From Monodelphis domestica (lineage: Eukaryota; Chordata; Mammalia; Didelphimorphia; Didelphidae), in assembly GCF_027887165.1 (NCBI RefSeq), contig NC_077228.1, forward strand, positions 421,989,207 through 422,053,206: 64,000 nucleotides of DNA, in the 5' to 3' direction. Every line of letters begins with the position of its first letter. The stretch's first letter is position 1. The notes under the pieces were generated by a model. That model did not search any database and was not told the origin of the DNA. It saw nothing but the letters and a program-made list of their open reading frames with translations. Below, piece by piece: positions 56,801 to 64,000 of this stretch. Both the position numbers and the translations under genes were made by a program.

Positions 56801-59800
56801 AGAAATAACTGATATGAAAACAAAAACCATACCATCCCTTCCCCAAGAAAAGAGTTTTAGTCTTTCTTTTGAAATGGATGGAGTTAAAAGGTTTCCTGCC
56901 TGGAGGTGATCTTTAGTCCTTTATTAGTATTAGAAAATCAATAACTACTTACTAACATAGTCAGTTCAGGGTTTGTAGGAGTGGGTTCCCATGAAACATG
57001 TTGCTTTTCTTCTCTACCCTATAAAAATTCCTGAGTGATATGGAACAGAATGACAGAAAAATGGGCAATGGATAAATGATTGAATATTACCATTGTGCTA
57101 TGAGATCCTATGTTAAGAAAAAAAATACTAGATTTCTCTCTTGGAAGTGAACATGGCTCCTCTTAAAAGTGAAAACCCATATGGGTTGATTAATTTGCTT
57201 CCAAGAAGGAAGAATTTGCCTTCATCTCTATCAGGTTTAACAGGTATATTGGATTGTAGAGCGGCAGCATGAAATAGTGGAAAAAACTGCATATTTTGAG
57301 TCCAAGGATGTGGGTTCAACTATTGACTCTGCTATTCACTCCCTGTGCAACCTTGAGCAAGTCACTCGCCATCTGTGGGCTTCTGTTTCCTCCTTTGTAA
57401 AATGAGAGGTTGAACAAAATGGATCTCCAAGCTTACCTCCCTTCCCTCAGTCCAGAGATCCTTAAGAAGTATAAAATCAGGGGGACAAAATAGTTAATCG
57501 TGTAATATATGGGTATAATTTTAAATGACCCAAGTCACAACAAATAAGCAATTTATTATGTGCCTACTAGATGACAGACTCTTGGGATTCAAATAATGAT
57601 AACAACAGCTATAATTTATATAAATTGAGTATATATAGTATCTAAGGTTTGCAAAGAGCTTTACATATATACATATAGCCTTACAATATCCCAGAGGAGT
57701 AGGTGCTTTGATTATCACCATTTTACAGATGAGGAAACTAAGGCTGAGGTTAATTATGTGACTTGTCTAGGTTTGAATAGCTAACCAATTGTCTGAGGCA
57801 AGATCTGAACAGGGATCTTCCCGATTCCAAGTCCAGCATTATTTACTGCATCTCCTAAGCTGCCCCTACAAGTACAAAAGTAGAATAATCCATGGCCTCA
57901 GACACATACAATAGCTTGAATACCAATAGCCTAAATTTTGTCCTTTCTACTTTAAAACAAACAGGTGTAAGATTTTCGCAATTTTAAATAATGCTCTCCA
58001 TTTAAATACTTAAAGCATGAGTAGCTTTGCCACACTATTGATAAATTATTCTTTTTCAGTTTTGTATACCCTGCTTCAAGCTTATGATGCATAATAAAGT
58101 TGTCTTGGACTTTTTGAGGTCTCATTCACCTACCTGTAAAAATAAAATCACCAATGTGATTAGCAAATTGGATTTTACTCTGGGGCAGAATGGGGACAAA
58201 GAGAATCTTAGGAAAGAACCTAGTGAAATGTTATAGAATGGCTAATCCTGAGACACATCTTCCTAAAATAAGTTCATATGTGTACCAAAATAGGTTTTAG
58301 TCTTAACAGATTTTATTCGTGTGAGCATTAAAATCCACTAGTAATTTGAGGTTCCCTCCCATTTTTCTGAACTTTAAATTTTTGTTTGGGGTCAAAACAA
58401 ACAAAAAGACTGGCCCCCTTGGGGTCACTCTTTATTCCAAGTAAGCCCCACTATGGGCTTTTAATCAGATTGATGGTCAAGTCACTAAAGTACTCACTCT
58501 CCTCTTGTGTTCCTCTTGATTTCAGCATATTGGGTCAAAACAGCCTCTTTTATTAGAGCTTACACAAAACTAGCTAAATAGATCTTTTCATTTAACATGT
58601 ATTGGGTCCTTACCATTTGCCAAGATGCTGTCTTAGGATATGGATCACATAAACATGAATGATACATAATTGCTGTCCTCCAAAAATTGATTGATTAGGA
58701 ATGGACCCCAATTAAATATGCTACAAGGCAGAGTATGATGTTATCAAAGATGCAAACTAGTGTCATGGGAATTCTGAAGAGAGACAACTTAGGGCCAGGA
58801 GATAATTATAATAAAATCTGGAAAGATGGGTGGGATTTTTAATAGGAAGATGGTGGAATGTACAAACACAGGCCCGGTGGCAAGAAAGCAGTCTATCAAA
58901 GAGCATTTTTATGGAGTGGCTCCAGTGCGCCAGGCACAATGCTAAATTCTTCCTGAAGAATATTCAGGGAATGATGAATGATCCATAGATCATAAAAGGT
59001 TGGAATTTCAGATTAAGTAGCTTTTCATCTTATTTGATAAAATACCACGATTGTTTTTTGTTCTTTAAGAACAACAAGAACAAGAATTAGTACAGTGACA
59101 TATTTTGCTTAGTTCTTTTTTCTTTGTTGTATTATAAGGGAGTTTGTAATTGTGTGTATGAAAGATGTATACACAGAAATGGCTGATGTTAAAAAAAAGA
59201 AGGCATTGACTATTATTCTTTAAAAGTGTTCTATCAGTTCCATAGTTATTAGCCATACAAGCATGTTGTCTGTTCTTAGTTAGTATACCAAGGTGTGGGT
59301 ATGAAAGAATTATTTCTTATCTCTTGCATCTACAATTTGTCCTAGCATCCAATGTGGCTGAGCAACTGCTGACAGCAGCAAGACCAGTGGGTTTACCTCC
59401 TGGGAGGACAGAAATGAGCAGCTCTTCTTCCAATCTCACATTCATAAGCTGTGGGGAAGTTGTGAAAATTCCATCTCAAAAAATACATGCAAAACTATCC
59501 CCTTTTCCCCCAAGAGTGGGTAGTCTTGTCTAGACCTCATTCTGGAGGCAGGAAACCATTAATTGTCCTCACACATTGCTACACCTCCCCTCCTTATCAA
59601 CTGTAATCACCTGGGGATAGGGACAGCCCTTATATTCTCCTCAAGACCTAGCATAGATTATGGGGCACAGTAGATGGTGAATATGATTTAATGAATTAAA
59701 GAGCAGTGATGTGGGCTTGCCTATTATTATTTTTTTTTTTACTAAGGGAAGAGCCTCCATCCCAGAGCAGGGAAAAACTAAGACATGAGTATTTTCCCCA

Positions 59801-60929
59801 CTATTTTAGTCTTTGAAAATTTATTGTTCAAAAGGTACATTTGTGCCTTTTAAAGGTTACATATCTTTGGATATATAGTTGGTGCTACAGGGTACTCTAA
59901 TGAGGATGTGTATCCAATCAGTCCTTTGGAGGGGGGGGGTAAATGTTTAGAATGCTGAAGACTAGAGCAATATCTTTTTCAAAACATATTTATAAATGTA
60001 TGGAAAGCATAGGGGAAATTGGTACTGGATCTGAGGGATGATAGCCAGAAGGTTCTCTATGCCCAAGTTATTCCCTCTGACCTTCCTGGCACCTAAAATT
60101 CTATTATTAGAAGATTCGTATCTTTGCATTTAAGTAGTTTTTTAAAAATTAATTACTTTATTTAATGAATAATTTAAAGTATTTTTTATTTTTAAAAAAA
60201 CTTTTTAAGAACTCTTACTTTCTGTCTTGAAAACAATACTGGGCATTGGTTCCAAGATAGAAGAGCAGTAATGGGCTAGGTGATGGGGGCTAAGTGACTT
60301 GCCCAGCATCACATAGCTAGGAAGTATCTGAAATCAGATTTCAACCTAGGACCTCCTGTCTTTAGACCTGGCCCTCAACCCACTGAACCACTAAAGGTCT
60401 TCTGTTAAAATGCTAGTAGTTCTTGGAGAAGAGGCATCTTATGATGAATTTATTAGATTCTTTCAGCATGTAATTCTGCTGATAAAGGGAATAAGAATGG
60501 GATATAACACAGTTAAGAATTAACAAATGAATGTGGGAAAAAGTGATCCAGAACAAAGGAAAATCCTTAGATGATCTGCTAATGTTAGAAGGGATCTAGG
60601 TAGCTCTGGGGTACAGAAAGCTAATATGAGAATGTTATTAAAGAAAAACATTTTGCCCACTTCATGACTTTACGGGGGGAGGGGGAGGAAGAGTGGTAGC
60701 TGTGGGATGGGTAAGGTCTACCTTGTATGTGAATTGCTATGGAAAAGACAGAATAAAACTTTCAATCTACTGGGGAATTCACCATGCCAATCAGTTTCTG
60801 TTCCATTCCTTTCTTTTTAATGTTTTATTTTTGCGTAAGGATGACTGTTCTGTGTATGTTTTGAAAGGAGCATCCCCAGAATCAACAAGTGGAATTAAAG
60901 TCAAGAAGTCACCTTCCAAAAAAGATTAA
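35796..60929 (+). CDS. ZC2HC1B: ZC2HC1B, C2HC zinc-finger protein (7 coding exons, 219 aa)
   Basis: Small protein of the ZC2HC1 (FAM164) family; its molecular role is unknown to me. Exons 35796-35823, 40502-40563, 44139-44258, 46697-46835, 51458-51597, 55707-55815 and 60868-60929 join in phase to 660 bases, 219 residues; human has 222. Two C-x2-C-x11-H-x3-C fingers: Cys18, Cys21, His33, Cys37 and Cys121, Cys124, His136, Cys140, all ligands present. Between them is a conserved S-N-W-R-Q-Q-H-E-D-F-I-N-A-I-R-S-A-K segment (77-94) and a proline run (105-112). The C-terminus is Ser/Lys-rich and ends S-K-K-D as in human. Exon 1 is short and was placed by phase and by alignment of M-L-G-N-E-P-F-P-S with human M-A-G-A-Q-P-F-L-A. 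In-frame ATGs at 35778 and 35787 could add up to six residues; an in-frame TAA lies at 35745. Confidence 0.92.
35912..36087 (+). repeat. MIR/THER-like SINE, plus strand
   Basis: 'gaggcatcatggtgcagtgg', 'cctcagtttcctcatctgta', 'gggcccttatagctctaac'. Confidence 0.8.
36880..37260 (+). repeat. Copy of the 'cagtccctg' interspersed repeat
   Basis: 'tatgtactggaaatacaaaa', 'catcaaggggcttcactg', 'gtcttgaaggaagggtag', 'gcatttcaggccaagggag', in the same order as 16430-16965. Interrupted by TA/CA runs. Confidence 0.5.
37828..38020 (+). repeat. tRNA-derived marsupial SINE, plus strand
   Basis: 'gccaggcctagaggtggga', 'ggtcctgggttcaaatgtgg', 'gggcaagtcacttaacccc', tail 'gattttaagatggaagg' and A run. Confidence 0.88.
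38230..38930. other. Unassigned stretch
   Basis: Has a repeat-like feel (pyrimidine-rich with 'ggaacaccccctaacaatg', 'ccatatgtccagcctacttc') but I cannot place it in a family. No ORF of note. Confidence 0.3.
38985..39105 (+). repeat. SINE with 'ccaatgaaatcacagg' type tail
   Basis: 'ttgactttgaagccaggaac' then tail 'accagtgaaatcaaagatc'. The middle is shortened. Confidence 0.5.
39250..39800 (+). repeat. L2 LINE 3' region, plus strand
   Basis: 'tagattactgcagttcttgg', 'ggtggctctctacttcact', 'gcttcttatgacctggtcc', 'cttcttcaaggctcatctc', 'gaagccttccctgactgc'. Remnant of the L2 ORF2 C-terminal/3' region, with no open frame. Confidence 0.75.
39905..40070 (+). repeat. SINE with RTE/BovB-like tail, shortened
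   Basis: 'gtaaatagagcactagatct', 'gagtcaggtcc', then tail 'aaacgtgactgaacaactga'. Confidence 0.6.
40502..40563 (+). CDS. ZC2HC1B: ZC2HC1B coding exon 2 (first half of finger 1)
   Basis: Completes Asp10, then residues 11-30 with C-D-V-C-G-R-S-F-A-P-D-V-L. Carries both Cys of finger 1. Acceptor GATACAG, donor GTAAAA. Confidence 0.93.
40970..41370. repeat. Minus-strand BovB-tail SINE nested in a plus-strand MIR/THER SINE
   Basis: The outer SINE is split: 40970-41036 ('ttgaatttggagtcagagca') and 41290-41370 ('tttgggcaaattgcatgatc', 'ttcctcatctatatc'). Between them, 41037-41289 is an antisense SINE from 'ttgttgttcagtcagtt' through 'cttggcaaagatactggagt' to its head. Confidence 0.75.
42000..42255 (+). 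repeat. MIR/THER-like SINE plus (ATC)n
   Basis: 'ggattggaagtcaggaagac', 'agtttcctcctctgtaaaaa', 'tggggctaataagagcat', then ATC repeated about ten times at 42225-42254. Confidence 0.8.
43010..43345 (+). repeat. L2 LINE 3' ends, plus strand (two in a row)
   Basis: Two L2-type endings follow each other: 'tttgcacatagtaaacactt' near 43140 and 'ttttgcacataaaaggcatt' near 43300, each followed by 'aataa(g/a)tgct'. Confidence 0.65.
43520..43870 (-). repeat. CR1/L3 LINE 3' region, minus strand
   Basis: 'gcttggagaagaaaggacca', 'gcaattagaactgtccagc', 'catcattagaggtgttcag', 'tctttctaactccag', the reverse of the pattern at 61335-61630. Confidence 0.65.
44139..44258 (+). CDS. ZC2HC1B: ZC2HC1B coding exon 3 (second half of finger 1)
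   Basis: Residues 31-70: E-R-H-G-P-I-C-K-R-L-F-N supplies His33 and Cys37, then S-L-K-Q-R-L-Q-G-T-D-I as in human. Phase 0 both ends. Confidence 0.95.
44800..45770 (+). mobile_element. L1 LINE fragment: piece of ORF2 joined to 3' UTR
   Basis: 44860-44975 translates (with breaks) to text like N-W-K-N-I-N-C-S-W-I-G and K-M-T-I-L-P-K-L-I-Y, a conserved part of mammalian L1 ORF2 after the RT core. It jumps at about 44980 to a 3' UTR ('tggtggagttgtgaattgat', 'ccattctggagggcaattt', 'gagaaagaactgtgggagta'), so the ORF2 C-terminus is deleted. It ends in a T/A-rich tail near 45770. Inactive. Confidence 0.75.
46100..46310 (+). repeat. SINE with 'ccaatgaaatcacagg' type tail
   Basis: 'ggcagcatagtataatgttg', 'ctccctggcaactctgaata', tail 'caataaaatcacagatctag'. 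Confidence 0.6.
46697..46835 (+). CDS. ZC2HC1B: ZC2HC1B coding exon 4 (linker and proline run)
   Basis: Residues 71-116 plus one base of Asp117. Contains W-R-Q-Q-H-E-D-F-I-N-A-I-R-S-A-K-Q-C and P-L then a run of six prolines, as in human. Acceptor TTTTATAG, donor GTTGGG (weak beyond the GT). Confidence 0.95.
46990..47270 (+). repeat. SINE with 'ccaatgaaatcacagg' type tail
   Basis: 'ggcagtatgggattttggat', 'gatatgggttcaggtcttg', tail 'gccagtgaaatgaaagatcc'. A CT-rich run interrupts the middle. Confidence 0.6.
47538..47749 (+). repeat. tRNA-derived marsupial SINE with target duplication
   Basis: actacctga at 47538-47546 and 47741-47749. Head 'attaggtggctcagtggata', middle 'gacctgggttcaaatttgac', tail 'ttctaagccagaaggcaagg'. 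Confidence 0.88.
48310..48640 (+). repeat. L2 LINE 3' end, plus strand
   Basis: 'ttcaagtcccagttaaaata', 'ctccttctaggcagggacc', 'agagcttggcacatagtgaa', 'aataaatacttcttggc'. Confidence 0.8.
49168..49390 (+). repeat. SINE with RTE/BovB-like tail, plus strand
   Basis: 'ggggcacagtggatagtctg', 'tgagttcaaatctggtctca', 'aactggagaaggaaatgg', 'aaaccactccagtatcattg'. Confidence 0.85.
49810..50170 (+). repeat. L2 LINE 3' end, plus strand
   Basis: 'cagggcaagctccaccttcc', 'aatgtaagcttcttgaggac', 'cctttgtgcctgcaatgc'. Confidence 0.55.
50575..50870 (+). repeat. CR1/L3 LINE 3' region, plus strand
   Basis: 'atcacagaatatcagagctg', 'ctggaaggaatctcataga', 'aaacctccagtggttggga', the CR1-type 3' pattern. Confidence 0.6.
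50880..51195 (+). repeat. L2-like 3' end, plus strand
   Basis: 'ctgtcctgggatcctcagca', 'gtatagtaccttgagcat', 'aatcaatgcttgttgaat'. Confidence 0.5.
51458..51597 (+). CDS. ZC2HC1B: ZC2HC1B coding exon 5 (finger 2)
   Basis: Completes Asp117, then residues 118-163. Whole finger 2 in one exon: C-P-Y-C-N-R-R-F-N-E-T-A-A-E-R-H-I-N-F-C, followed by S-R-R-V-F-N-P-A-Q. Acceptor GTTCAG, donor GTAAAT. Confidence 0.97.
51805..52169 (-). mobile_element. Solo LTR fossil, minus strand, nested in an older repeat
   Basis: Ends TGTGA and TCACA. On the minus strand it shows an AATAAA-type signal (reverse of 'tttatt' near 51854) toward its 3' end. It splits an L2/MIR-like stretch: 'aaacatttagtaagtgc' before it and 'acctactatgacccaggca' after it. 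No viral genes attached. Family not named. Confidence 0.6.
52170..52560 (+). repeat. Copy of the 'cagtccctg' interspersed repeat
   Basis: 'cccaggcactgtgcgaagct', 'aagacagtccctgctctta', 'gggggagacaacacacaaac', then 'tgaaaatgttgagcttaaga' and 'agccagttggaggctagag'. Confidence 0.65.
52830..54060 (+). mobile_element. L1 3' UTR segment flanked by a diverged direct repeat
   Basis: 53105-53730 reads like an L1 3' UTR: 'tggagctgtgaactaatcc', 'accattttggagagcaattt', 'gtagaaccaggagaacatt'. On each side is a copy of the same roughly 240-270 bp sequence (52830-53070 and 53780-54060), aligned by 'gagccaactgtgccctct' and 'gagctaaccatgccctct'. A foreign-looking insert sits at about 53395-53500. Either two related L1 tails lie in tandem or the flanks are a separate repeat. 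Confidence 0.45.
55345..55550 (+). repeat. SINE inserted in an L2 3' end
   Basis: L2-type text ('caaactccttaattgtgggg') at 55285 resumes after the SINE at 'cttgcacagagtaaacactt' (55575). The SINE has 'gagttcaaatcttgcttcc' and a tail like 'gtggtgaaataataggtc'. Confidence 0.55.
55707..55815 (+). CDS. ZC2HC1B: ZC2HC1B coding exon 6
   Basis: Residues 164-199 plus one base of Gly200. K-K-E-P-T-V-T-S-A-V-G-T-L-L-Q-N-R matches human K-K-E-P-T-V-T-S-A-V-G-A-L-L-Q-N-R. Donor GTGAGG. Confidence 0.95.
56022..56279 (+). repeat. SINE with RTE/BovB-like tail, plus strand
   Basis: 'ggggcagttaaatggctcag', 'tgactctgggcaagtcactt', 'ggaaatggcaaaccactcc', 'agtatctttgccaagaaaac', 'ctgaaacaactcaacagc'. The flanks 'cttgtggat' and 'cttgtgaat' look like a target duplication. 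Confidence 0.9.
57265..57475 (+). repeat. MIR/THER-like SINE, plus strand
   Basis: 'gcggcagcatgaaatagtgg', 'caaccttgagcaagtcactc', 'ctgtttcctcctttgtaaaa', 'tgagaggttgaacaaaatg'. Confidence 0.8.
57600..57867 (-). repeat. MIR/THER-like SINE, minus strand
   Basis: 'aaggtttgcaaagagcttta', 'accattttacagatgagga', 'gaggcaagatctgaacaggg', 'ctcctaagctgcccc'. Confidence 0.8.
58570..58960 (+). repeat. Diverged 'cagtccctg'-like interspersed repeat
   Basis: 'ttgggtccttaccatttgcc', 'tgctgtcctccaaaaattg', 'aggcccggtggcaagaaagc' follow the order of 16430-16965. Confidence 0.4.
59560..59700 (+). repeat. L2-like 3' end
   Basis: 'ctcacacattgctacacctc', 'cctggggatagggacagcc', 'gaatatgatttaatgaatt'. Confidence 0.45.
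60190..60394 (-). repeat. tRNA-derived marsupial SINE, minus strand
   Basis: 'actcttactttctgtcttga' tail, 'tgacttgcccagcatcacat', head 'caacccactgaaccacta'. Confidence 0.88.
60868..60929 (+). CDS. ZC2HC1B: ZC2HC1B coding exon 7 (last)
   Basis: Completes Gly200, then A-S-P-E-S-T-S-G-I-K-V-K-K-S-P-S-K-K-D and TAA at 60927-60929. The S-x-x-S-K-K-D end matches human. The phase fits exon 6 directly. Confidence 0.9.
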
Positions 60930-60975
60930 GTCCTAATCAAGGTAAGAAATAAAAAAATAAAAGTTAATAAAAAAT
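60930..60975 (+). terminator. ZC2HC1B: ZC2HC1B poly(A) signals, with a competing splice donor
   Basis: AATAAA occurs at 60948, 60956 and 60966. A consensus donor AAG|GTAAGA lies at 60939-60946, 12 bases after the stop. Which is used cannot be told from sequence. Confidence 0.45.
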
Positions 60976-61334
60976 TAATCTAACCAAACCCTTGCTAAAC
61001 ATCCTGTGTTTAGGGTAAGGATGTAATGCTATTCATGACAGTATATCAGAAACAACTCCTCTAGATTTAGTGAACTACAATAAGCAAAACCTGAAAGAAA
61101 ATTTAGACAGACAGGCAGAAGTAAAGTTTTGTACCAAAAGCTCATGTCATTTGTTTTTGAGGGAAGGTGGAATTCAAGAAAAATTTGCATTATCTAATTT
61201 TCGGTTTTTAAAATAATGCTTCAATAGACTATGTTCATTTGTTGTTTACATGTTAGTGAAGTTTTAATGATCAAAACAAAAAGGTTGTTTCCCGTTCATC
61301 ATAGAAAAGAAGGCACTGTCCAGCTTTTTCCACA

Positions 61335-61630
61335 CTCCCTCTTCCAAATCTCATCACAGAATTTCAGAATTGGAAGAGACCTTTATAATTCACTTATCCT
61401 TCTAATCTTGCCTGAAAAAAAAAAATATTGCCACTGATAAGTACCTGATAAATGATTATGTGGTTAACATTATTTGCTTGAAGATGACCTCTAATTTGAG
61501 GAAACCTATTCCCTCTTCAAGTCTTCTTATTCCAATTTTAGAAAGTTCTCATTAGTAATTTTTTTCTATCAAGACTAAATTTGTCTCTGCAACTTTCATT
61601 CATTGCTCCTAGTTCTACTCTGTGTCCTTT
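61335..61630 (+). repeat. CR1/L3 LINE 3' region, plus strand
   Basis: 'atcacagaatttcagaattg', 'ggaagagacctttataattc', 'ggaaacctattccctcttca', 'aactttcattcattgctcc', 'tagttctactctgtgtcctt'. It is the clearest CR1/L3 copy in the window. Confidence 0.75.
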
Positions 61631-61639
61631 CTTTTGGTG

Positions 61640-61880
61640 ATAATAGCTAGCAACAATAAATCCTTCTGAGGCTGGCAAAGCACTTTTATAATGCCATCTC
61701 TTTTGATACTACTGAGGAAGGTACTATTATTATCCCCATTTTACAAATGAGGAAATTGAGGCATAGAAAGGTTAGGTGACTTGCCCAGGGTAATACAACT
61801 AAAATGTTTTAAGCAAGATTTGAACTCAGGACTTCCAGATTCCCAAGTCCAACACTCTATAAACTGTACCATTTTGGGGG
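61640..61880 (-). repeat. MIR/THER-like SINE, minus strand
   Basis: 'attattatccccattttaca', 'gaggaaattgaggcatagaa', 'tttgaactcaggacttcc'. Confidence 0.85.
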
Positions 61881-61984
61881 GCACAAGTCCCCAGGGCAAA
61901 TTCCAGCTCCATTAATTGCCCATTTCCCTGTGGTGCTTTTCAATGGACATGTCTCTTATTTTAAAAATTACTTACTGTAATAAA

Positions 61985-62195
61985 CTTCTGTTTTAGGGGG
62001 TTGCAAAGCATATATCTACATAATCTCAAGTACCAAAAAAAATTAATATTCCTATTTTGCAGATGAGGATTTGAAGCTCAGCTAGGTTAAATGAATGATT
62101 TGCCCCAGGCATGCAGTTTGGAAGTGAAGGAAGTGTGATTTCCAGCCAAGTCTAACTTACTCCAAGTATTATCCACTACATCTGGCTAGATACAC
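61985..62195 (-). repeat. MIR/THER-like SINE, minus strand, diverged
   Basis: 'gggttgcaaagcatatatct', 'attcctattttgcagatgag', 'ttgccccaggcatgcagttt'. Confidence 0.6.
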
Positions 62196-62819
62196 AGTAA
62201 AATATATTAATAAAATAAAATAATGAAATAAAGTTTCACTTTTCCTAATTTCAGACTGACCTGTACAGAAGATCGCTGGCCCCTCAGCTTCCTCTGTGGC
62301 TGCTTTCATTTTAAGCTTTACCTTAATTAAGGCCAAAGAACCACAGATTTCCATTTGCATTCCTATTATTCAGCTTGGAATACCACTCAAAATGTGCATG
62401 CTTAATGGTAATGATTAAAATAACGACTTCAAATTTTCTCTTTGTTCAATCTTTTCTTGTAATTTTTCAAAATAAAATCAGTGTTTCAAAGTGAATCAAA
62501 GTTTCCCAAAGCTCATTTACTAGGTAGGGGCCCTTGTTCTTCTAACAGTCCACCTAGAGGTCATATAAAATCAAACTATCACTCCTTTAAAAAAAAAGTT
62601 TATTCTATATAATATTTTAAGAGGCATTAAATTGAATTTAATAACATTAGAAATCCAGCTTAGAAGGTTCTAGTAACAGCCTGATTTTTTTTTGAGCAAG
62701 GCAAGAATTTTGGGGCAGACGGACAGCTATTAATTTACTGGCAGTTTCTGGACAATGCATTTTCTTTGCCACTGACTTGCCAACCCTTTATTCATTTGGA
62801 AAAATGCTTGTCATTCATT

Positions 62820-63000
62820 CTTTCTCATTCTACATCACCCCCTTATATTTAATGATTTTGTATATATTTATACATGTGCCTATCTCTCCCATTTGAATGA
62901 AAAGCTCTTGCAAATAGGAATTCTTTTGTTCTTTGTACTTGTATGCACTTTGTCTAGTATTTAGTAAGCACTTCTCCATTAATACTTGCTGAATGAAAAA
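62820..63000 (+). repeat. L2 LINE 3' end, plus strand
   Basis: 'cccatttgaatgaaaagctc', 'ttgtactt...agtatttagtaagc', then 'aatacttgctgaatg'. Confidence 0.65.
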
Positions 63001-63875
63001 TCAAACCATTTTGTCCCATCCAACCTAAAGGATTCCACCTTCCATGCCATAGTATTTAACAAATCTTTAATTCAAAGTAAAACAAACCCATCTTATTTTG
63101 TGTAGATATATTATTATGTACTATTAACTACATTTTGAAAAAAACACTGTGGACTAATTGGGGAAAACCACTTGCCCCTTTTATAGACCATGTAGGTTAA
63201 TGGGGACTAATTTCTATGTGAACCAACAGAAAATTGAGCTAAGCCCAATAAAAAATAGCTATCTACCTTTCTTAAAAGGAAGGAAGTTGCTAATGAGGAA
63301 TAAAAAGCAGCCAGGAAAAATTACATATAATTGCCTTAAAAAAAAAACCCTATTTTACTCCACTGCTTTTAAAGGGTAGTTAAAAAAAAAAAAAAACCTC
63401 CAACAGTGTGTAACTGAAGTTTTCTTGAGCTTGTTCTGTTAATTGAGGGCATAGTCTCCATCTAATGAGGAATAACATTTTACTCCTCAGTCAGATTGTA
63501 TTTCTAACTCCTCCCTTCTGCCTTGGTTTTTCAAATACTTGCTTTCTGCCACTAGGGGGAGAATGACCCTCTCTATAATGACTCCTTTGGCTATGGCAAC
63601 CCTTGAAACAAAAAACACAAGCCCATCATTATTTTTCTTGAACTCCGTGTCTGCTCGATAAAGCAATCTTAATAGACCTACGAAGAACTTGTTATTATTA
63701 TTACTGATAATGCTAAGCCATGCTAGAATAATGGGAAATGGCACTTCTCAAATAACTTTTCAATTATGATTATCTGTAAATTATGAACACAACCCAGAAA
63801 CAAAATTTTAGATGATATTGTAAACAGCATTTAAAAAGTAGTCTACACCTAGAAAGATTACTGTGTCTTCTGGGA

Positions 63876-63906
63876 GACACACACACACGCACACACACAC
63901 ACACAC
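63876..63906. repeat. (CA)n microsatellite
   Basis: About fifteen CA units with one CG interruption. Confidence 0.9.
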
Positions 63907-64000
63907 AATTTATATAATTCATACATATGAATATAATTTATATTTATATAGAGAGAACCACCTAGAAGGAATTATGGCATTTTATATTTATTAAATCGAT

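Larger units (their letters stand above)
55816..60867 (+). other. ZC2HC1B: ZC2HC1B intron 6
   Basis: Contains SINEs (56022-56279, 57265-57475, 57600-57867, 60190-60394), a 'cagtccctg'-like repeat (58570-58960), an L2 end (59560-59700) and a possible cassette exon (59346-59519). 56290-57250 and 57880-58560 show nothing recognisable. Confidence 0.8.
60976..64000. other. Intergenic region downstream of ZC2HC1B
   Basis: Besides the repeats listed, 62200-62810 and 63010-63870 show no exon or family I recognise. No C2H2 zinc-finger exon of PLAGL1, the next gene in human, is present. Confidence 0.65.

Noticed and set aside
60976-64000. Search for PLAGL1 exons
   Set aside because: No C2H2 finger pattern (C-x2-4-C-x12-H-x3-5-H) in any frame near the end of the window.
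1-64000. CRISPR arrays, bacterial operons, tRNA or rRNA genes
   Set aside because: The only tRNA-like sequences are SINE heads. There are no spaced direct repeats, ribosome binding sites or rRNA segments; the DNA is mammalian.

Overview
This window is mammalian nuclear DNA, very probably from a marsupial. It is AT-rich and CpG-poor, and its genes are split into many short exons. It is crowded with marsupial-type repeats: tRNA-derived SINEs, MIR/THER-like CORE-SINEs, SINEs with an RTE/BovB-like tail, L2 and CR1/L3 3' ends, L1 3' UTRs and solo LTRs. The species cannot be fixed from the sequence alone.

Three protein-coding genes can be supported, all on the + strand and in the order known from human chromosome 6q24 (PHACTR2 - LTV1 - ZC2HC1B). 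(1) Positions 1-5786 are the last intron of PHACTR2. Its final exon supplies only the last residues (FHRP) and the stop at 5800-5802, followed by a repeat-poor 3' UTR of roughly 7 kb. (2) About 12.9-21.9 kb is intergenic. It holds a decayed Tigger-type DNA transposon, a solo LTR inserted in an older SINE, and several SINE and L2 fragments. (3) A CpG island at about 21.96-22.56 kb is the promoter of LTV1. LTV1 is complete: 11 coding exons from 22535 to 34748 give 465 residues, and every splice phase agrees. The first coding exon carries only the ATG. (4) ZC2HC1B begins only about 0.55 kb past the LTV1 polyadenylation signal. Seven coding exons from 35796 to 60929 give 219 residues with two C2HC zinc fingers. 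Its very short exon 1 was found by splice phase and similarity to the human N-terminus. (5) 61-64 kb is intergenic, with SINE, CR1/L3 and L2 fossils. The next gene in human (PLAGL1) does not appear.

LTV1 is a 40S ribosomal subunit assembly factor, PHACTR2 a PP1- and actin-binding regulator, and ZC2HC1B a poorly characterised zinc-finger protein. They share conserved synteny, not a pathway. I see no bacterial-style operon, CRISPR array or new multi-gene system. The best follow-ups are a cluster of Pumilio-type sites in the PHACTR2 3' UTR, a splice-acceptor choice in LTV1 that decides between full-length protein and an immediate stop, competition between a splice donor and poly(A) signals just after the ZC2HC1B stop, and several nested LTR/SINE fossils. 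Repeat family names come from remembered consensus features, not from a database search.
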